Below are positions 32,411 to 44,184 of a stretch of 64,000 bases of DNA, one piece after another. Both the position numbers and the translations under genes were made by a program. Where the stretch lies: positions 2,897,874 through 2,961,873 of the forward strand of contig NC_031478.1 in NCBI RefSeq assembly GCF_000006565.2, given 5' to 3'. Every line of letters begins with the position of its first letter. The first letter of the stretch is position 1. The notes below the pieces were generated by a model. It had not been told where the DNA came from. It saw only the letters and a program-made list of their open reading frames with translations, and did no database searches. The DNA is from Toxoplasma gondii ME49. Taxonomy: Eukaryota; Apicomplexa; Conoidasida; Eucoccidiorida; Sarcocystidae.

Positions 32411-35400
32411 CTTGCCGGAGACTCAGAGGCACTGACGGCGGGGCTGTCTGTCGGAAGCCGTGAGAAAAACGGCTCTCTCAAAAACAACCAACACACAGAT
32501 CAGCTGAACAGACCTGTACGGAAACGGGCTGGACGAAATTCAGAAGATGGCGGAAGGCAGCGGCGGAACACACGCACAGCCCAAGACGGAAATGCGTCCA
32601 CGCCGAATCGAAAACACCTTTCCTCGAGGATGTCCTTCTTGAGGAAGTTTGCAGAGTCATGCAACGGGTCCAGGAAAAACTAAAAGCTGGGTAACCCCTC
32701 ATAGATGACCGTCCGCAGAGGCGGGCAATTAGAGCAACAAAAAACTCGAGAGCGGAGGCCGGGAAGGAAGCTGCACATATGCGTTTAAGTGTGTTGTTGA
32801 TATTGTTGTGTACAGGCATGCGTGTAAGACGCAATTGGACTTCACAATGAAAAAAAGGATTCAGTACTAGATTAACAACACCCAACTAACGTGCGTGTTT
32901 AACACAAATCCGGAACGTTGATACTTCCAAGGCGGGTCGCCGGCAGTGGCTGCCAACGAAACAGCGAAGAGAAACAAAGACTACTCGTGAATTGAAACCT
33001 ATTAGAAGAGTAGAAAAAAAATACTAGAGGCTGCGTCCACTCTGAAAGGCTTACGTCATCGACAGGCAAAAACTGAAAACTTTGATGCCGTTGCCTCAGT
33101 CACCGAGTGCAACGGCAGCCACCGACATTACTGCGACGAAGCTGGCCGAGAAACACCAGTGCTCTCATTTTTCGGACAGTTAGACTGATATCTGTCCTAT
33201 CAGAAACACTCGGCTGAACATAACCCAGCCTCGCCAGTTGCATTTGTCTTCCCCTGTCGTGTCACACGGCCAGTAACCTATGACCGCAGCGACGCTCGAT
33301 GATAGGCCTCAGACAGATGTTACTGACAGAGCGTTCCGATGAGATTCAACACAGAATCTGAGGTGTTTTGATGAAGCATCCGTGAGTAAGGAAACGAGTA
33401 TCAAGCATCATGCCAATCCAAACGATCATTCGAAGTAATATCTAGTGGTTCGCGTGGCCAACTGACCAAGCACTTGCCAACGGGCAAAAGCACGTATTTT
33501 TCATTTCCACACCCTTCCTCGAGGAAGAGGTGGGGACAATATTAAATTGTTCACTTGAAAGCCCTCACAGCCAAGCGCAAAATGATATCACTGGTAAAAA
33601 AACAGTTTTCCTCATGTTTCTTCGACGCACTCGTCTTCCGATTGGGTTGACTCCGGGAGGGGCTAGCTACGAGACAGCGATACACAGAAGGTAAGCGACG
33701 GTACAGGGTACTTATAAAACAAAAGATAGTGTACTGCCAGCAAACGACTCAACGACGAAAAGCAGCGTCGTGCCCGAAAACAAACTAAACGTGCATTCAG
33801 CAACGCAGACGTGACGGTCGACGCTTGCAGATCTGCATGTGCCGCGGCGACCCCTACTTGCATGAGCGTCTCAGAACCGAGATTTGACCCAGGTGGAGAC
33901 GGCAGCATGACTAGCAAATAGTAAATACAGCCATAATTCTTAAGATAACTATCGATTCGCACTAACACACAGTATCGGGCCATTTTACTCCATCCGGCCG
34001 GTGACATTCCTCTTCCCGCACGCCGTGTGCTACGCAGCCAATTTTCTTGGCACGTGCTGATGCCGTCTCCTTGACAGATTTCAAGGCTCGCATCGGCACC
34101 TGAAGTAGTTCTCTTGGCGTATTACCAATAGGGTGTTTTGAATATAAACCTTTAAATATCAGATAACACTCCAGGTTCCGCAATCGAGAAGGGGCGCGTC
34201 CACTTCATACTTCTCGCGATTCTTCGATGTGCCAAGCCGTCAGGAAAACCATCGGCAAGAGTCGATGTTGCACTCGCGCGTCGAGTTAGGCTCGGTAATT
34301 CGATTGGTGGCGCATCTGCCAAAGAGCTACGGGAATAGGTTGTGGCACAACTTGCACCTGTTTTGCGTGAAACAGCTGCTGCTACGCGCCACTTATACAC
34401 TCAAAATCATTATGCTCAGCAGTGCTGGCTCCGAAGGCTCTTCCCACGGGAAGAATTAGGATGGTTCAAAAAGGTCAGACGACCTCCAACGTGACCCCGT
34501 TGGCGGGGGTTTTAGCAGTGTTTTGCGGAAACAATTGCAGCTCTTATCCAGGCCAGCCTCCAGAGTTCTTTCAGGCGTCGCTTGAAGCCTTGCAACGCCT
34601 TCCTTTTGTGCGTATATGTGATTACGAGCAATACTCTGTTTCTTCAGCACAACAAAGTCAAGAGGCCTACGACTACGTACCGTTTCCCTTAGCGAGGATT
34701 GGTCTGATTTAGTGGATCGGTGGAGTCTGGCCATCTCGATCTTCACATTCAAAGAGAATTATATTTTAGAATTTTTTGGATAAACGACATGGCTTCGCAG
34801 GTGGGAAGCATAGCGGCTCTAGACTGATTGTTGTGCCGCTTTAACATTTTCTTTTGTCCATTAAATAAGGAGTGAGCCTTAATCACGAAAGATTTAGAAA
34901 AAGCAAGCATCGCCAGGAGTTCAGCAACGAATTCGGGTGTATCTCTCCTGGAGTCGACGACGATCTCAGCAGCACCCAAATCTGGCGGGAGAACACCATG
35001 TTTTCCTTTGTATCTCATAAGGATTATTCGGCCTTATCAAAGGCATGCCGTCATGCAGCAAGAGAGAACGACTAAACCCACAGAATGTCAACGGCAGCTT
35101 CCGTCACAACAGGATTTACCATTTTCCAAAAATAACAGATGCATACGTCACCTCTCCAGTCAGCCGTGGGAAATAGTGGCCGGAGTGCGTACGGTGGACA
35201 GCACCAGATGAACTACACAGTGAGTGTCAGGTGTCAAGAAGAGGGTGGTTGACACAGCCTCTCAAGAGTAAATGATTTCGTGTGAGAATGCTCCATTCCC
35301 TTGCAGCAGTTTTCTCATGTTGTCGACTGTCTATCGTCACCGCCGTAGTCTCGAAGCTCCTGGATGTTACCACACACGTACCTTAAGTACCATATAAGCC

Positions 35401-37477
35401 ACCCCTGCCTCATCATCACCAAGTTGAAGTGTTGTCTTCTCAAAGAGAAAGCGAAACCATATTTTATGATTGGACTTCTTCCTACATAAATTAAGTCGAC
35501 TTCCATCTGGACGGTATTTACCTCAATTGTGAAATCATACAAGGGCTAATGATGCCCATCGGCACATCAACGTTGACAGTCGAATATATAGGTTACACGA
35601 TATCTTCCCACCTAGACCTGTGTTTGCTTTCTGCAGCGCTTGCAATCACGGTGGCCCGTCTGGACTTGCAGTTCATACGTCACATGAAGCGATTGTATGT
35701 TGACAAGCCGGTTGCTTCTGCGTACGTATGATGGTCAGGAAGCTAAACTGCCACAGCGCCTTGGCCAAGACTTCAGCGCTAACGTCGTGCTCAGTATAAA
35801 CGCAGCATATGAACCTCCACATCAATAGGGAGGTCAACAACCTCAGTTTAACATAACATCACTCTTGCTGATACAGTGGCCGTGAAGTCAACAAGGGCAC
35901 AGAAAAGGGAACCGAACGGGAACACATGCGGTGCGCCATTTGGGCAACATCGAGGATCTTAAATGAAAGATGGCCGAGACGTTAAACGCTGTTCCGTGTT
36001 CGCAAATAATACAGTGTTAATTAAGCCGCAGGCTCAGAAGGAGCATCGGAAGGCTGTACAAGGTAACACGTCTTTTATGAGGGTGGGAATTGCCTCCAGT
36101 TGTCAAAGAAGAAAGACGGGTGATGAGAATTCGACAGGAAACTAAAGGACCACGCGCGCACGAGCTTCATGCAACACTTTGTACCCAGTTGAGAAAGATA
36201 CACTGTTCCCTCCTATCCGTCTGCCATAGTGGTCGGAGCTACAACCCCCTAGTCGTGGCCAAAAGTTTGCACACGGACTACAATAAGGTATAGTGTCTTG
36301 CAGCCCTTCGCCTTTGGCTCTCAGAAAGGTTTCCTGCAGTTGTAAATTCTTTTCAGAGCTAGTAGTGTATCTGAAGGGTCTATTTTTGAACGACTCCCGT
36401 TGTCTTGGCATTCTTGAGTTTCTTTCGGGTGTTGTCTTGTGTGTCCATGCATGCAGCTCGACAAGCGTAAACCAGCAGTAGCGATCCTGTTTGTTCGTCG
36501 CACCGACATTCCTGTCTTCTTTTACGCGTTCTCTGTCTCTGTCTAGATTGCCAAAGTCAGAATTCATCTCATTGTTAGTCGCGTGCCCCCCTCGTCGTAT
36601 GCTCGTTATGTTTTCTGCTTCTCTTGCCTGCGGGTGATCGTTGTTCCAATTTTACCTGGCAGTTCTACGGTCTTCGCATCAGCGGTTTCAGCCTCGTTGC
36701 TTTCAATGCATTAACGACCCCATCTATATCCCTTGAATGTGTTTGCGACAAATCTGCGTTTTAGTGTCTGCTGAGGTGTACACTCCACTCAACATTGCCC
36801 TCCCGCTTCTGTCGCTCACGTGCTCTGTTGTTTCCTTGCCCTCGTCCCTCACCTTTTCGACCGGAACTGGCTGTTCTTCCGCCGAGGAACCCTTCTGATT
36901 CGTTGCCTTCCGTTACTGCGCTATTCCGTCTTTTCTCATTCCGTCTATTTTCTTTCTGAAATAGTCTTTTGATACAGACTTCCCATCGCCTGCGTCGTCC
37001 GTAGCCGCCGTCATAGGTGGAGTATATCGACAGCGGGACACCGCGAGGGCTTGCACTGTCTGCTCCGCCTGAGTTGCGCGTTTGAGCCACGAGAGATGCA
37101 TTCGAAAGGATGAAGAGGCGAAAGAGAAAAAAAGCAGAGACTCGCTTTTTTCTGCTCTCGCTGGACTGTACCCCAGCAACAGGCTGGCGATCCAGTGTCA
37201 CACTGAGAGGCGTTGGACATCGGCAGTCAGCAGGGGCCAAAGGAGAGAGCCCCATTGATTAAGCGGCCGCTTTATAGTTCGCTATACTGAGTCTTCTGGT
37301 CGGTTAGTTGGAGTTCTCGCTGTTCTTGGTGTCATTGTTTTCTCTGGGGACGGTATATTGCGAGTTGGACTGCTCGTTTATCCCTTGAAGGGCTGGGACT
37401 TGAACTCCAGCAGGCCGGCGCCTTTCGCTTTCAGAAGAAGGAGGACTCCCTCAGCTAGAGACACACACTTTGGAATC
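32411..37477. other. Divergent intergenic region with unresolved exon-like pieces
   Basis: About 5 kb separates the leftward membrane gene from the rightward GYF gene. It should hold both promoters. Apart from the exon-like piece at 35382-35522, open frames are short and conflicting on both strands. A minus frame at 34749-35018 has protein-like composition (PDLGAAEIVVDSRRDTPEF) but lacks a phase-matching donor. The last 700 bases before 37478 are pyrimidine-rich, as expected for a coccidian 5' leader. Confidence 0.35.
35382..35522 (-). CDS. Orphan exon of an unresolved leftward gene
   Basis: This minus-strand frame reads RPDGSRLNLCRKK... through KTTLQLGDDEAGVAYMVLK and ends exactly at a strong donor, AAG|GTACGT, phase 0. 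The 5' side is bounded by a TGA just upstream, so an acceptor must lie near 35522. A phase-0 acceptor (TTCTCCCGCCAG, next exon from about 34984) would add about 32 residues before a stop. No family is recognised. It could belong to a separate small gene or to upstream exons of the membrane gene. Confidence 0.3.
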
Positions 37478-40400
37478 ATGAGGCCGTCACAGAAGCTGGC
37501 TGCTGCAGCGCAGGCGAAGCGAAGCAGCAATCCACCAGACCAGCCTCTGCCTTGTCTCTCGGGGAAGCCGCGGTCGTCTGCGCGTCACCAGAGACGCACC
37601 AATTCCATGTCTCTTCTTGAAGAAAGTCTGACCCCCCCGAAGGCGTCTTCGGTTCAGCTGCTGCATGCGTTGCCAACCAATATTAAAGCAAAGGCTGCGA
37701 ATCGCGTCTCGTTCGAGCAGCCGCAGCTCGCTGTGGACAAAGGCGGAAGATCCATTCCTCGAGACAGAACAGACAAGCTCTCTTCTTCAGCGTCGAACAG
37801 AGGAGAGCCGCGCGGTGCGGATGACAAGCACTTTCCGTACTACGATACCGAAAGCGAAGATGAAAAACAGAAAGAACGCTTTCAGGAACGGAGCATGGAG
37901 TCGGACTGGCTGGAAGAACAAAGAAAATCTATCACAGACCAGCAGAGGCGGTTTCAGGCTCTTGTTGATCGGCTGCGTCTCCGAGAGGGAGATGTTCAGT
38001 AAGTATTGTCCCCTTAGATTCTGGGAGTGCCGGAGGTGTGTTCGTGTGCTCCTCGGCTCATGCCATGTGTATTCCTCAGTACGCACTTGGACTCTGGAAC
38101 TACCTGGCTGTCTCTTCGCGGCTTCACAGTGGCACTTCCGGCGACTATCTGTCTTCTTCTCTTCCTGCAGGTTTCACATAGATAGGTGCAGACGGATGGA
38201 TGTAATTAGGCAGATACCAGATATAGGCGGATAGACACGTACATGTATTTGATCAGATGTAGGTAGGAAGATACTTGGATACAGGGAGGTACAGAGATGT
38301 ACAGATAGATTCGCAGGTCATCAATATCAGTGCCCATCCGTATCCTGGTGAGTACGGGTGGTGCTGCAGCGAGAAGAGCGCTCTTGGACACCCCCAACAG
38401 TGTCGGCTTGCGTCTGTACTGTGAGCGACGAAAAGGAAATTTAAGTTCGAAGAGCATTTCCGAGTTGACAAAGGCACAACCATATGTAGAGTACATTTCT
38501 CGTCTGTGAAATTTTCAAATAAGTGACGACGACGTTTGTCATGTAGCTTCGAAAAGAAGCACCGAAACACGGGGAATAACATTCTCCATTTGCTGGCTCG
38601 CTGCCTCACGCTGCCTTGACCCTTGCAAATTGTCTCAACGGAAAAGACACACAAATAACAACGGCGGCTGTGTCAGTGGTGCCTCCAGGCCTCTATTGGG
38701 TGTCAACACTCGAACGCGGCGAAGCGGAGTTGATCGTTTCTCGTTCTGTGAGAGCCGTGGTGTCCTGCGCGCTTGCGGCGTTGTCTGTCTGTCGGAATCA
38801 GAGCAATTTTCGCGACGTTGATGGCATCCACACATTCAAATCGTGGACTGTGAAGAAGAGCCACAAATGCGCGGGCTGATTTCTCGATTTCATGGTCCTT
38901 CAACATGTAGTTGTTTCTGTTCTGTTCGAAGCGTGCCACGTGGATGGCTGCTCCCCATATCTCCTTCTGCTGTGCCTCCACGAAAGTGGGCAGAGGAAAA
39001 CCAGGGGCCGACCATAAGTAGTGATTCCTTTGTCTAAACAGCTTGCACCTTACATCCAAGAGCACGCGGGTCATTCCCTGTAGGCCGCACTTTACAGCTT
39101 GTCATGGTTGACTAAGGAGCACAAACATTGATTATTGTTTTATTTTCGCTGGTGTGTTTTCAGCCTCGCACCGTCTGTGCGGAACAATGTGCTGAGCAAG
39201 CTGCAGGATGCGATTCCGTCTCCGGCGTCTTTGGCGTGCTCGTCGCAAGAGAGCGGCGTCGACATGTGGTCGCCTTCCTCGTTTTCGCACGCCTCCTCGT
39301 TTCCGTCGTCGCCGAATGCAGCGAAGAAGGCCGAAGATGATCCGGCTCTCGACCCCACTTGGACGCATGCGTCGACCCTCGTCCGGCGTCTCCAGCAGGT
39401 CCACGCGCAGCGTGAAGAGCTGGAGAGGTGGGAGAGAGAACAGCGCAGGTTGCAGCAGGAGCAGCGGCGGGAGTTCCTCGAGAAGCAGCGTGACCGAGAG
39501 AAAAAGGAGTGGGAAGAGCAGATGGCCCGGCAAATTGCGGCTAACAAAGAAGTTCAGAAGGAGCTGGATGAGCGCCTGAAGCGTACCAAGACGAAAGGCG
39601 ACGTTGCCTCGCCTTCGCCGCAGACTCAGATCAAGAAACTGTTGAGTGAGAAGCCTCCCGACGCACTTATCGGTCTCGTAAAGGAGGCGCAGGCGAAAGG
39701 CGAAGAGATGTTTCCCGCGGTGCCTCCCAGAGATCAGAAGACGCGCAGAGACGTCAAAGGCGCCAAGCGTGTTGTCCAGCCCCATCCTGGCATCACCCTG
39801 CATGTTCAGTCGCTCCAGATTTGCTGGTGGAGACCGGACAGCTCAACGAGGCAGAGAAGGCCACGACGAGAGGGAGCACAGGAAGGCAATTCCCCAGAAA
39901 AGAACGAAGCCCGGGACACTTCGCCAGGTCCTGAAGATGAGGACGGAGAGGCCTCCGCCCGCTCCTCGTCGGACTCTTCGTCTTCGGACGAAGACGTCGG
40001 AGCCAGTGGTGGAGACGCGGCCGCAGCAGTCTGCCGGAGGCAAGGAGACGAGAGCGGCAGCAAGCGATGTCTGAAACCGCCCGCAACAGTGGTTCCAGGC
40101 GCAGTCAACTACTGTTTAGTCGCAAGGTATGCCGAAGAAGACGAAAGCGGAGTCGCCGATGTCCCGGTGTTCACCACAGCGTGGTACTCGGCGCGTGTCG
40201 CTCTCAGTCAGCCCAAGAAGAAGGACGAGCAGCGAGGAGCGGGGGCGGGGAAAGGAAGAGGCGGCGCGGACGCGAAAGGTCAGCGAGGCTTTGCTGGAAG
40301 GGATCCGGCAAAACAGGGTGAGCAACGCGAAGTCGAGGCAACCAGCCAGACTGGAGGACAGCTGGCTCTCGGTCGAAGAGCGACAGTCGCTGCAGCGTAT

Positions 40401-43400
40401 TTGGGGAAGGCTCTGGGTCAGCAGGCCGGGAAGGCAGGCGAGGAGAAAGCGGCGGAAGCCAGAAAAGAAGGTGGAGACGCTAAGGAGGAAGACGAGTCGC
40501 AGGCGCCGCGAAAACCCGTCCTCACGGTCGTTAAAGAGGCCTGCGTCATAAATGCAGACATCACGCTTCCTCAGCTGACGACTCTGCAGGCGATGCGGGT
40601 CAACGAAAACTGTCTGGTGCTCCAGATTTGGCGATACGAAAAACAGCTGCGAAGCGGAGGCAAGAGGGTGGAGTCGAGAAGTACCGGGCCCGCAACGGAG
40701 GACCCAGGAGGCCCTGGCTTGGAAAAGAAAAGAAGAGGAAGGCCTGAAGTCGAACACTCGGCGCCCTCGCGGTACAGACACCACGTCGAAGAAGTGGGAC
40801 GCGTCCGGGTTCTCTTGGAGGACCCGAGAGTCTATGACAAATCCCAGAGTGTCTTCACAATTACTCCAGTCCAGGTTCTGAAGGTCGCACACAACGCGCA
40901 ATTTCGATTCGGCCAGGCATCTGTCGGGCTCTCAGCCGCTGCGAAGGGTTTCACAGGCGCGGAATGCAAGCTTCCATCTGGACGCCACGTCCACTCCAAG
41001 CGCCTCTCTCTCGCTGCGACAGCAATCACTTCATCCGGGACCCTATACGCATTCATCACCAGCACCACGAGGAAGGCTGCCCCGTTGACGAGCGCATCGA
41101 GGACCCAAGAAATGCGGGGTGGGAGACAGGGTAGACACGCTCTTAGAGACACACAGGATCCAGGGCTGAGAAAAGAAATGTTGCAGTGGAAATACGTGGT
41201 AGGCGAAAAGAGAAAAAATAACCACGTCTAATCAAGAGAGATTTTGCTCCTCGAGTATCGGGAGACTCATCTCCAGGGGGTTCGGAGAAGCCGTGTGCTG
41301 TCTCGGGATTCCACCGTGGTCATCCCTGCATCTGTGCGACACCACAGATGAACTTCAGTAGACTCAGCGTAATGGTGTTCAGGCGACTTCGAACTTCTAC
41401 GAAAGAAGAGAGCTTTCGGTGGTTTCCTGTAGACTCTTCGACAAAGTCTCAGAGTGTAATCGGTTACGATAATTGTTGCGGTGATCCTGGCGTTATTGCT
41501 AATGTTGTGCATCTCATTCATGGTGTTGTGTCGTCGTTATCTTGGGATCCATGAATCAAGGGACTTATTGCTCGCTCGGCAGACACTTGCCAATACACTG
41601 GAAGCGTTTGAGCAAAGCCAGAAGTCCTTTTGGAAGATCTCTGAATATTTTCCTGCAGAGTGCCTGCAGCTGCGAGGCCTGCTTTCGGTACCCGCGTTCA
41701 TCCGGTTGGGTTTCGGTATCTTTTGCGTGTTTGCGCTCAGGATGATTTCAAGGTTCTTCAAGGGCCCTTCTCGAGTCAGCAAATGCTGGACTGGATACGT
41801 GAGTCTCATTGCTGTCGATGTTACTTCACTCGAACAAAAAGGCCCCGCTTGATCAAATTGCACCAGTAGAAGATATAGGGCACCTGTGCCCCCGTTCCTT
41901 AAAAATGTACATTTTGATTCATTTTTTCACATGCATCATAATATCTACGTGCCCATAGTCACGCTGGTAGGAATGAAATTTCTTCGTTTCGCCTTAAATA
42001 CCGCACCACAATCCAGAGTGTCTGTGCTTTCGTTCTAACGCTTCTGATTCCAGCATCCAATGCAGGAAATGCCAGCAATCTCTTTTACCCTTCGCTAAAA
42101 AGTAACTTATCCAAAGCGCTTGCATGCATCCATGCAGTGTCGGCTGCTGTGCACGTCTTGCCAGCGGCCAACGCTGGGCGTTCGCAGGACTGCTACGCGA
42201 TGTTTCATAAATCATCACCGCCCCTCACCACTCTTCGAATCTGTGGCGTCCATCATCACTCGTGTATCGTTTTGACTTTCTCTCGTTTCTCTTTGTTTTT
42301 TAATGCTGCTCCCTGTGTGATCAGGAGCAGGCTACTTCGAGGAAGATGCACCGATCTGCCCAGCTGATGAAACTTGTCGTCTCCAGCCGCTTCGCCTGGT
42401 CGTGGGGAAGATTCGGCAAGATGCGGAAGAGTTTCGGCGCAAGAGCCACGCCTTTGATTCGAGCAAGGTAGAGAAGGGCAACGAGAATTCTCCAGGCTCG
42501 AGACGGGGCTCCCCCCTCTCATATGAGCGACCAGCGGCGCCTAGCCCTGAGGGCCGAAGGCGTGAAGAGGATCGGAAAAAGGGAGGCGATAAAAGGCTGC
42601 ATAAATCCCCAAATGCCGGCGACAAGCCGGAAAATGCAAGTCGGAATGGGACCTCCTTTGCGATAACGGTCACGACGACGGCAGACTCCGAACCGGCGCG
42701 AACGCCGGTGTCGTCGGGAAAGCAAAGTCCGAAATGTTCGGCGCCAGCAACATCTGGAGAAGGCAAACGCGAGCTCGACGAAAAGGTGCAACCGACGGGG
42801 CTGCCGCGGGGGAAGGGAGCCGAAGTGCAAAGCGTCATGAAACTGCTGGAAGAGGCCACCAACTGTTTATCCCGGATTTCCTCCCATCGAATGTCGAACT
42901 ACCTCCGTTACACAGTAGCCGACCGGGCAGCCGAGTTGCCCCCGATGCAAGTCGCATCGTCAGTCGAAACTCCTCCTACCATGAGAAACTCACTAGTGTT
43001 TTCCCCGGGAGGCGCCGTGCCTGCAATGCCGGAATCCTCTCGCTGGGACGCGCACGCAAATCCCGCGAACGGACGGTACGGTAGTCCTGTTAGTCAGCAG
43101 CGGCACTCACAAATTCGGGGGAAAATGCAAGCGCTGGAGCAAATGTTTGGACGGAGCGCTCTTAGAGAAGCCTGCGCGGTGTACATACAGGCCGCAGTTC
43201 GTGGCTGGCTGCAGCGCCTCCGGCTGTGGCGAACTTACCAGGCCGAAGTGGCGGCCGCCACTGCAGCTCTGGCGGAATGGGAAGCGCAGCAAGTAGGCAG
43301 TGGCTCCATTTCGCATGCGCACGTGTCATGTCCGGGACTCTCCGCGAATCTCACGCCATTTCCTGACCGTAACGAACGGCAGTTTCCGACCTACGGGTCT

Positions 43401-43859
43401 CCGCGTCCAGCAGACAGCAGAGATCTATGCACGGCTCCGCCACAACCGGGGGTGTACAACTCAGAAGGCATATGGGGTCGAGGCACGTCGTTGTCTCACG
43501 GGGCCGACGCAGGCACTTCAACAGGTTACACTAACGCGTGGCCTTCGTTTTCCCCCCAGCCGCTAGCTGCGCCCTCGACTGTAGCCATGGACGTGCATCC
43601 CTACACAGGCTGGAGTAGCAATACTCTGGCCGCCTGCGCAGGTTCTCCCCTCGAATCAGGTTCTCACGCTGGTAGCTGGAGGACGCAGACGGGGCACCCT
43701 GAGGGGTATGGGGCTTTTGGAAGGAACCACGACACAAGTGCCGGGGTGGGGGAATGGGGACAGAGTGTCTCTCAAGGCGGGTCCTTCCTGTCGTACACGC
43801 AACTGGCGGCCGAACGCGGTATCGGACCCTCTTACGGAGATGCATTTCATCTCCCATAG
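37478..43859 (+). CDS. GYF-domain protein with IQ motif
   Basis: Four exons: 37478-37998 (GTTCA|GTAAGT), 39164-41198 (GTG|GTAGGC), 41741-41798 (ATAC|GTGAGT) and 42325-43859. All phases agree and the product is 1,382 residues. A GYF domain is assembled across three exons: LQWKYV (849-852), DDFKVLQGPFSSQQMLDWI (853-871), then RAGYFEEDAPICP. GYF domains bind proline-rich partners in splicing, mRNA decay or trafficking factors. Residues about 1157-1170 form a perfect IQ motif (IQAAVRGWLQR), a calmodulin or myosin-light-chain binding helix. A charged coiled coil rich in Glu, Arg and Gln lies near the start of exon 2. The middle is disordered and acidic. The start ATG is the first in a frame open from a TTG at 37358. 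The first intron contains imperfect GATA-type repeats near 38180-38320. The acceptor at 42325 was chosen over 42331 because it preserves the GYF tripeptide. Confidence 0.82.
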
Positions 43860-44120
43860 AACACCTACGGGACGTGAAAGGGTGGCATGGTTGCTGTGTG
43901 GCACATGTACATTTGTTTTTCGGCTGGAGCATCCTTTGCTGCTTTCAAGTGTGCGCCAGTGTTTCCCGTTCAAAACAAAGTAGAGGGACCTTGTAGAAGC
44001 TATCTAGCTTTCTTGAACTTCTCAAATTGCATCGAAGAAACGACCGCTCTAAAACGCTTGTCATGCGAAGTTACCGCTTTCCCTAGCCACTGTACTAGCA
44101 GGCAGCCAGAAGCTCCGAAA
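43860..44120. other. 3' flank of the GYF gene
   Basis: This short stretch after the stop codon is probably 3' untranslated sequence plus the leader of the candidate secreted-protein exon. No further feature is seen. Confidence 0.35.
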
Positions 44121-44184
44121 ATGAAGGCGCTGTGCGGCCTCTTATTTGTGCTTGTGTTGCCACTGTATTCTTTGTCGTTTTCTC
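44121..44184 (+). CDS. Candidate signal-peptide exon of a small secreted protein
   Basis: ATG at 44121 sits in a good apicomplexan context (CGAAAATGA). It encodes 21 residues, MKALCGLLFVLVLPLYSLSFS, a typical signal peptide. The exon then ends at TCTC|GTGAGT, phase 1. A first exon that stops at the end of the signal peptide is common in coccidian secretory genes. The next exon is not settled: acceptors near 44597-44600 give short Cys-rich tails. If unspliced, the frame reads on to a stop at 44281-44283 and gives a 53-residue Cys-containing product. Confidence 0.33.

Noticed and set aside
37376..37401. Possible tRNA T-arm (GGAGTTCAAGTCCC on the minus strand)
   Set aside because: No matching acceptor, D or anticodon stems nearby.
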